DNA of 11,669 nucleotides, taken from positions 1 to 11,669 of the forward strand of contig JAHFPO010000054.1 of assembly GCA_023266695.1 (NCBI GenBank), in the 5' to 3' direction. Source of the DNA: Hyphomicrobiales bacterium (GTDB taxonomy: Bacteria > Pseudomonadota > Alphaproteobacteria > Rhizobiales > Xanthobacteraceae). Each line of letters opens with the position of its first letter. Positions within the stretch are counted from its first letter, which is position 1. The notes beneath the pieces are model-generated. The model was not told where the DNA came from. It saw nothing but the letters and a program-made list of their open reading frames with translations, and did not search any database. The position numbers and the translations under genes are program-made. This document shows positions 7,511 through 11,669 of this stretch, piece after piece.

Positions 7511-7770
7511 GTGCGATTCTCCCCTTTTGTGATACTCATTCTACGACTTTCGTCTGTAAACTTACTAAATCTAGTTCACTTTATCAAGCATCATACCATA
7601 ATTGGTTGAACCCCGCGCAGGGCAAAAAACCGTTTCCCTGCCATGGCTTGGCCGAAGATTTCCACCGGCCTCCGCGAATGATCCGCGGCGCAAATCGCCG
7701 CGCACAAACGAGCGATTCGGCCGCGCCGGCGTGGTGACACGCCCGTTTTTCGGCATGAACGACAATGAAA
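7511..7770. other. Intergenic region between rpsD and the membrane-protein pair
   Basis: 260 nt with no gene I can support. It begins, next to the paralogue B start, with an AT-richer stretch (about 7540-7610) that probably holds the promoter for the pair, although no clean -35/-10 pair is visible. It also holds a CGCGGCG/CGCCGCG hairpin (7684-7702), a plausible structure at the end of the rpsD transcript, and a 6-bp stem GGCGTG/CACGCC (7728-7743) followed by five T on the plus strand (7746-7750), which resembles a terminator facing rpsD from its 3' side. Confidence 0.4.
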
Positions 7771-8388
7771 TCAGCGCGAATAGAACTCGACCACGAGGTG
7801 CGGCTCCATCTGCACCGGATAGGGCACCTCGGTGGGCGTCGGTACCCGCGTCATCTTCGCGGTCATCTTCTTGTGGTCGACCTCGAGATAGTCGGGCACG
7901 TCGCGCTCGGTCGACTGACTTGCTTCCAGCACGATCGCGAGCTCCTTGGTGCGGCTTTTCAGCTCGACCACGTCGCCAACCTTGACACGGAAACTCGAGA
8001 TGGTGACGCGCTTGCCGTTCACCGTCACATGACCGTGGCTGACGAACTGGCGCGAAGCGAACACGGTCGGCACGAACTTCGAGCGATAGACCATCGCATC
8101 GAGCCGTTGCTCCAGGAGCCCGATCAGATGCGCGCCGGTATCGCCGCGCATGCGCACGGCTTCCGCATAGATTTTGCGGAATTGCCGCTCTGAAATATTG
8201 GCGTAATAGCCCTTGAGCTTCTGCTTGGCGCGCAATTGCACGCCGAAATCCGAGAGCTTGCCCTTGCGGCGCTGGCCGTGCTGGCCGGGTCCATATTCGC
8301 GGCGGTTGACGGGGCTCTTGGGGCGGCCCCAGATATTCTCGCCCATGCGGCGATCGAGCTTGTGCTTCGCCTGTACGCGCTTCGTCAT
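7771..8388 (-). CDS. rpsD: 30S ribosomal protein S4
   Basis: Primary 16S rRNA-binding protein that nucleates assembly of the 30S body, near the mRNA entry site. The 205 residues show the alphaproteobacterial N-terminus MTKRVQAKHKLDRRMGENIW (1-20), the highly conserved PVNRREYGPGQHGQRRKGK (26-44) and an S4 RNA-binding domain at about 94-157 (LEQRLDAMVYRSKF, ASRQFVSHGHVTVNGKRV), ending EPHLVVEFYSR. No cysteine is present, so this is the zinc-independent form. The ATG at 8388 is preceded by AGAGGGA at suitable spacing. The frame is open upstream, but the extension is not S4. It stands apart from the alpha operon location found in enterobacteria, as is usual in this class. murI lies upstream on the same strand behind a strong terminator, so rpsD probably has its own promoter within 8389-8525. 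Confidence 0.98.
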   Translation of the reverse strand: MTKRVQAKHKLDRRMGENIWGRPKSPVNRREYGPGQHGQRRKGKLSDFGVQLRAKQKLKGYYANISERQFRKIYAEAVRMRGDTGAHLIGLLEQRLDAMVYRSKFVPTVFASRQFVSHGHVTVNGKRVTISSFRVKVGDVVELKSRTKELAIVLEASQSTERDVPDYLEVDHKKMTAKMTRVPTPTEVPYPVQMEPHLVVEFYSR

Positions 8389-8525
8389 CGCGGATCCCTC
8401 TTCGTTTCGGGTCGCACGCCCTCCTCTGCCGGAGCTTCCGGCCGACAGGCGGCGAGCCGAGCGCCGCAGGCCATCGAGGCCGCCTGCGAAACAAGCCGCG
8501 CCGCCGCGGGTGCGGGAAAGACCAC

Positions 8526-8543
8526 GCGGGCCCGAAGGCCCGC
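8526..8543 (-). terminator. UUCG-loop terminator after murI
   Basis: On the minus strand a 7-bp GC stem, GCGGGCC and GGCCCGC, closes a UUCG tetraloop, 37 nt after the murI stop. UUCG closed by C-G is an exceptionally stable loop typical of bacterial terminators. The following U content is modest (GTGGTCTTT). It separates murI from rpsD. Confidence 0.65.
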
Positions 8544-8580
8544 AGGGCAAGGTGGGAAATACTCGCTGGCGCCGGCCAAG

Positions 8581-9441
8581 TCAAACCGGCAGCCGGATCG
8601 GCTCCCCGTCCGCCGCCACCACGCCGAAGCCTTCGAGCGCGCGGACGAGCACCGGCGAAAGCTTGGTGCCGCTGGTGAAATAGGCCCGCGCGACCGCGTC
8701 CGCCCGCGCACCGACGGGTCCGAGCAATTGTGAGGCGCGCCGGGCGATCGCCGCGGCCGGATTGATCCAGGCGACGGGCCAGGGCGCGAGCCTCTCCATC
8801 TGGTCGAGAATGAGCGGATAATGGGTGCAGGCAAGCACGATGGTATCGGTGCGCCCCCCCTCGTCCACGAAACAGGGCACGATCTCGGCCCTGATCGCCG
8901 CATCCTCGACCTGCTCGCCGCGGAGTGCCGCTTCGGCGATGCCCGCGAGCCGGTCCGTGCCGATGAGCGTCACCCGGCAATCGCCGGCGAACTCGCGGAT
9001 CAACTCCTTGGTATAGTCGCGCCGCACCGTCGCGGGCGTCGCCAGCACACTGATGCGCTGGGTCTTCGATTGCGCGCAGGCGGGTTTCACCGCCGGCACC
9101 GTACCGACGAAGGGGAGCGAGAAGCGCGCGCGCAGCACCGGCAACGCCAAGGTCGAGGCGGTGTTACAGGCGATGACGACGAGGTTTGGTTGGATGCGAT
9201 CGATCAGGCGTTCCATCACCGCGACCACGCGCGCGATGAGCGCCCGATCGTCGAGCCGGCTATAGGGGAAAGCGGCGTCGTCGGCGGCATAGACGAGGCG
9301 GAGATCGGGCCGCGCACGCGCGATTTCGCGGAGCACGGTGAGCCCGCCGAGACCGGAATCGAACACCAGCACGGCCGGCCTGGCCGGCGAAGGAGAGCGC
9401 GCGAGGGACATGGAGCCCGTGGGCGGCGTCACTTTATCCAT
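8581..9441 (-). CDS. murI: Glutamate racemase
   Basis: Cytosolic cofactor-independent racemase that makes D-glutamate for peptidoglycan. The 286-residue product shows VFDSGLGGLTVLREI (26-40), the first catalytic cysteine in VVIACNTASTLALP (88-101, Cys92) and the second in IVLACTHYPLI (201-211, Cys205, with His207). Asp28 and Ser29 complete the usual active site, and AADDAAFPYS (52-61) matches the family's substrate loop. I chose the ATG at 9441, which has GGGGA a suitable distance upstream; an ATG at 9411 (MSLARS) is also in frame and would remove ten residues that lie outside the conserved fold. The gene lies 61 nt after trmJ on the same strand and is followed by a UUCG-loop terminator, so trmJ-murI is probably one transcript. 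Confidence 0.96.
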   Translation of the reverse strand: MDKVTPPTGSMSLARSPSPARPAVLVFDSGLGGLTVLREIARARPDLRLVYAADDAAFPYSRLDDRALIARVVAVMERLIDRIQPNLVVIACNTASTLALPVLRARFSLPFVGTVPAVKPACAQSKTQRISVLATPATVRRDYTKELIREFAGDCRVTLIGTDRLAGIAEAALRGEQVEDAAIRAEIVPCFVDEGGRTDTIVLACTHYPLILDQMERLAPWPVAWINPAAAIARRASQLLGPVGARADAVARAYFTSGTKLSPVLVRALEGFGVVAADGEPIRLPV

Positions 9442-9502
9442 CGCTTTCTTCTTTCCCCGCGGCAGCAATGTGGCGAACGCCACTCCGGCGAAATGCTTCA
9501 AA

Positions 9503-10717
9503 CTAACGGGCGCTACCCCGCCCGAACATCTCCGCCGCCAGCCGGTCGAGCAACGGCTTCGGCTCTGCTTCGAACTCGGCGGCGCGCACCTCGATGACGC
9601 GATAGTCGTGCCCGGCGAGCCAGGCGCGTTTGTCCATGCGGGCGCGCAAGGCGGCCTCGGATTCCTCCCCCGGCACGAGGTCGATGATCGTGCGCAGGGG
9701 AAACGATACGAAATCGGCGATATGCGGCCCCACCGGAACTTGCCGCTTGAAGCCACGTCCGGCGAAACGGCGGTCATTGACGAGCGTTTTCCATAAGATG
9801 CGCTCGGCTTCGGTCGGATTGCGGCGCAGGAGCCGCGCCAGTCCCCGCACCGGCGCTCGCTCGGAGGGAACCTTGCCCGCGCCGTGCTCGGCCAAGAGCT
9901 CGCGCAAGATCTCCGCCTCCTCGCCGTCAAGCACGCCGCCTTTGGCCGGACCCTTGCGGCCCTCGGCGAGGGTCATGATCACGCCGTGGAGCGTCTGGAT
10001 GTCCTGCCGGGTCGGCTCCATGCGATGAATGATGTTGCGCAGATTGATCGCCATGACTTTGCGTTTTTCCGGAGGCCGGAAGAATTCGACCCTCTCCAGC
10101 TCGCGCTCGAGGCTGGTGAAGAAGGCGAGTATCTGCTCTTTCGTCGCGGGTTCTGATTTTTCCGGCATGGTGAAAGGAAGCTCGCCGCCGGAGGCGAGCT
10201 TGAACCATTCATAGGCGACGATGGCGACCGCCTGGGCGAGATTGAGCGAGGAGAAGGCGGGATTGATCGGCAAGGTGAGGATCCGGTCGGCGAATGCGAT
10301 CTCCTCGTTCTCGAGCCCGTTGCGCTCGCGCCCGAACAATAGCCCGACGGTCTTGCCTGCCGCGATCAACGGCCGCATCGCTTGCGCGGCTTCCTCGGCG
10401 CCGATCACGGGCTTGGCTTGCCCGTGCGCCCGCGCGGTGGTCGCAAACACCAGGCCGCAATCGGCGATCGCCGCTTCGATCGTGTCATAGAGCCGTGCGC
10501 TTTCGAGCACGCGATCGGCGCCCGAGGCCGAGCGCTGCGCCTGCGCGTTCGGCCAGCCGTCGCGCGGGCGCACGAGGCGCAAGTCGGTGAGGCCGAAATT
10601 CGCCATGGCGCGGGCGCAAGCGCCGATGTTCTCACCGAGCTGCGGCTCGACCAGGATGACGGCCGGACCGCCGTAATCGGTCCATTCCCTGCTGCTGTCG
10701 GTGCCGGCGCCGGGCAT
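9503..10717 (-). CDS. trmJ: tRNA Cm32/Um32-type methyltransferase TrmJ with C-terminal DUF559-like domain
   Basis: The first 255 or so residues are a SPOUT (TrmH-group, TrmJ-like) RNA 2'-O-methyltransferase, expected to methylate position 32 of tRNA with S-adenosylmethionine. Motif 1 is VEPQLGENIGACARAMANFG (23-42), motif 2 LLFGRERNGLENEE (126-139) and motif 3 LPINPAFSSLNLAQAVAIVA (149-168), followed by the helical C-terminal part of TrmJ (about 195-255). A linker GPAKGGVLDGEEAEIL leads to an added domain at about 290-395 resembling DUF559, a Vsr-like restriction-endonuclease fold: LLRRNPTEAERILWK (296-310), FKRQVPVGPHIADF (323-336), TIIDLVPGEE (343-352) and RAWLAGHDYRVIEV (364-377). Where DUF559 proteins commonly read ELDGGQH, this one reads DLVPGEE, so nuclease activity is doubtful. 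At 404 residues it is far longer than typical TrmJ (about 250). No ribosome site is obvious before the ATG at 10717, and no better start is in frame. Confidence 0.9.
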   Translation of the reverse strand: MPGAGTDSSREWTDYGGPAVILVEPQLGENIGACARAMANFGLTDLRLVRPRDGWPNAQAQRSASGADRVLESARLYDTIEAAIADCGLVFATTARAHGQAKPVIGAEEAAQAMRPLIAAGKTVGLLFGRERNGLENEEIAFADRILTLPINPAFSSLNLAQAVAIVAYEWFKLASGGELPFTMPEKSEPATKEQILAFFTSLERELERVEFFRPPEKRKVMAINLRNIIHRMEPTRQDIQTLHGVIMTLAEGRKGPAKGGVLDGEEAEILRELLAEHGAGKVPSERAPVRGLARLLRRNPTEAERILWKTLVNDRRFAGRGFKRQVPVGPHIADFVSFPLRTIIDLVPGEESEAALRARMDKRAWLAGHDYRVIEVRAAEFEAEPKPLLDRLAAEMFGRGSAR

Positions 10718-10789
10718 GATGTCAAACGCAATCCAAGACGGGACGGGTATCGCATCGCCACTGTGGAGTCGACGGCCACGCCGGAAGGA

Positions 10790-10820
10790 TTGACCGCTGA
10801 GCCCCGCCCGGTCCTATGCT
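10790..10820 (+). promoter_or_regulatory. Candidate sigma-70 promoter for the 91-aa membrane-protein gene
   Basis: TTGACC (10790-10795) and TATGCT (10815-10820) are separated by 19 nt, slightly long. A start point near 10827 would give a leader of about 35 nt to the ATG at 10861 and would exclude an in-frame ATG at 10816. Pattern reading only. Confidence 0.35.
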
Positions 10821-10860
10821 TGGCTGCGAGAAGAAGCAGATGACCGAACGAGGTGTTGCG

Positions 10861-11136
10861 ATGCTCAGGATACTCCAACCGGTGCTGAAGTTTCACTGGC
10901 TTACGACCTTGGCCTTGATGGGCCTGTTCGCGCTCGGCTTTGGGCTTGCTACACTCAACCTGTTCATGATGCTGAGCGCAAATTTCAACTTGATCGCCGT
11001 CCACGGCGCGATGGCGCTCTTCGATGGCGCCCTGCTGCAACTGATCGAGCTCTTCGTCTACGGCTATCTCGCCGTCATATTTTACGTGCTGCTCAAAAGC
11101 TGCGAACAGGTCCTGGTGGAGCACATTCTCGGCTAG
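10861..11136 (+). CDS. Small membrane protein of unknown function (91 aa)
   Basis: I do not recognise the family. The protein begins MLRILQPVLKFHWLTTLALM, with a strongly hydrophobic segment at about residues 13-38, a moderately hydrophobic middle (IAVHGAMALFDGALLQ, 45-60) and a second segment at about 62-79 (IELFVYGYLAVIFYVLLKS), then a polar tail. Charged or polar residues (His48, Asp55, Glu63) lie in or beside the hydrophobic stretches. This predicts an inner-membrane protein with two, perhaps three, passes. The ATG at 10861 has GAGG seven bases upstream; ATGs at 10816 and 10840 are in frame but less well placed. It is divergent from trmJ and lies upstream of icd on the same strand. It shares no evident sequence with the paralogue pair at 6940-7510. 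Confidence 0.65.
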   Translation: MLRILQPVLKFHWLTTLALMGLFALGFGLATLNLFMMLSANFNLIAVHGAMALFDGALLQLIELFVYGYLAVIFYVLLKSCEQVLVEHILG

Positions 11137-11303
11137 CATGGCGGCCGGGCCCATAGAGCCGCCCAATCTCGCCCTCGCCTTTCGGACGCTTTGGCCCGCG
11201 ACGGCTCTCTGATATGTAGCGCGCGGCTTGGGCAGGACCCCGTGGGCGCGCTTGGCATTCGTCCCTCCCTCACTCCCGAAGAACCGCAAAAGGTCGAATT
11301 CAA

Positions 11304-11669
11304 ATGGCGAAGATCAAGGTCGCGAACCCGGTCGTCGAGCTCGACGGCGACGAGATGACCCGCATCATCTGGAAGCTCATCAAGGACAAGCTGATCCATC
11401 CCTATCTCGACATCGAGCTCAAATATTTCGATCTCGCCATCGAGAGTCGCGACAAGACCGACGACCAGATCACCGTCGACGCGGCCGAGGCGATCAAGAA
11501 GATCGGCGTCGGCATCAAATGCGCGACCATTACGCCCGACGAGGCGCGCGTCAAAGAATTCAAGCTCAAGAAGATGTGGCGCTCGCCCAATGGCACTATC
11601 CGCAACATTATCGGCGGGGTAATCTTCCGCGAGCCGATCATCTGTAGGAACGTGCCGCGGCTGGTGCCG
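11304..11669 (+). CDS. icd: NADP-dependent isocitrate dehydrogenase (partial, runs off right edge)
   Basis: N-terminal 122 residues of a TCA-cycle enzyme that oxidatively decarboxylates isocitrate to 2-oxoglutarate with NADP+. The opening KIKVANPVVELDGDEMTRII (3-22), KCATITPDEARVKEF (72-86), the substrate-binding MWRSPNGTIRNIIGG (91-105) and FREPIICRNVPRLVP (108-122) mark it as the dimeric eukaryote-like subfamily found in rhizobia and related bacteria, normally about 400 residues, so roughly the first 30 percent is present. The ATG at 11304 gives the family start; AAAAGG lies about 11 nt upstream. The preceding 167 nt hold a weak promoter-like pair, TTGGCC (11191-11196) and TATGTA (11213-11218), spacing 16. 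No frame disruption is visible up to the window edge. Confidence 0.97.
   Translation, partial: MAKIKVANPVVELDGDEMTRIIWKLIKDKLIHPYLDIELKYFDLAIESRDKTDDQITVDAAEAIKKIGVGIKCATITPDEARVKEFKLKKMWRSPNGTIRNIIGGVIFREPIICRNVPRLVP

Noticed and set aside
7571..8980. 469-codon minus-strand open frame spanning rpsD and part of murI in another frame
   Set aside because: It overlaps two certain genes and its translation is a typical arginine/proline/alanine-rich shadow.
8821..9597. 258-codon plus-strand open frame antisense to murI
   Set aside because: It has no recognisable domain, is His/Arg-rich and lies wholly over the well-supported murI and the 3' end of trmJ.
11140..11163. GGCGGC/GCCGCC inverted repeat after the 91-aa membrane-protein gene
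   Set aside because: A 6-bp stem with a 12-nt loop and no U-run in GC-rich DNA is too weak to call a terminator.

Overview
The window reads as a piece of chromosome from a GC-rich alphaproteobacterium. The evidence is the F1-ATPase inhibitor zeta subunit (DUF1476), a PurL of the short type working with separate PurS and PurQ, a cysteine-free ribosomal protein S4, a paired BolA/CGFS glutaredoxin, and a eukaryote-like NADP isocitrate dehydrogenase. Several of the proteins closely resemble, from memory, those of Bradyrhizobium and other Hyphomicrobiales. Genus cannot be fixed from the sequence alone. No plasmid, phage, IS, CRISPR, rRNA or tRNA signature was seen.

Layout, left to right. (1) 1-863, minus strand: a two-gene unit of the ATPase inhibitor zeta subunit followed by a HpcH/HpaI-type aldolase that runs off the left edge. 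(2) 864-1287: a divergent control region of about 420 nt. (3) 1288-3068, plus: purC-purS-purQ, de novo purine synthesis. (4) 3069-3973: a gene for an unrecognised secreted, cysteine-rich protein, placed between purQ and purL, with an AT-rich palindrome before it and a strong hairpin after it. (5) 3974-6809, plus: purL-bolA-grxD. (6) 6838-6860: a symmetric terminator between convergent units. (7) 6940-7510, minus: two tandem paralogous small membrane proteins with two hairpins between them. (8) 7771-10717, minus: rpsD, murI, and a trmJ whose product carries an extra C-terminal DUF559-like domain. (9) 10861-11136, plus: another small membrane protein. (10) 11304 to the right edge, plus: the start of icd.

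How the genes work together: PurC makes SAICAR, and PurS, PurQ and PurL form the FGAM synthetase complex. BolA and the CGFS glutaredoxin form an Fe-S cluster trafficking pair. S4 and TrmJ belong to translation, MurI to cell-wall precursor supply, the zeta subunit to ATP synthase control, and Icd to the TCA cycle. This housekeeping framework is interrupted at three places by small secreted or membrane proteins of unknown function (3222-3752, 6940-7510, 10861-11136). Two of these insertions look lower in GC than their neighbours. The most interesting candidates for follow-up are the paralogous membrane-protein pair with its hairpins and repeated motif, the TrmJ-DUF559 fusion with altered nuclease-motif residues, and the secreted protein splitting the pur cluster.
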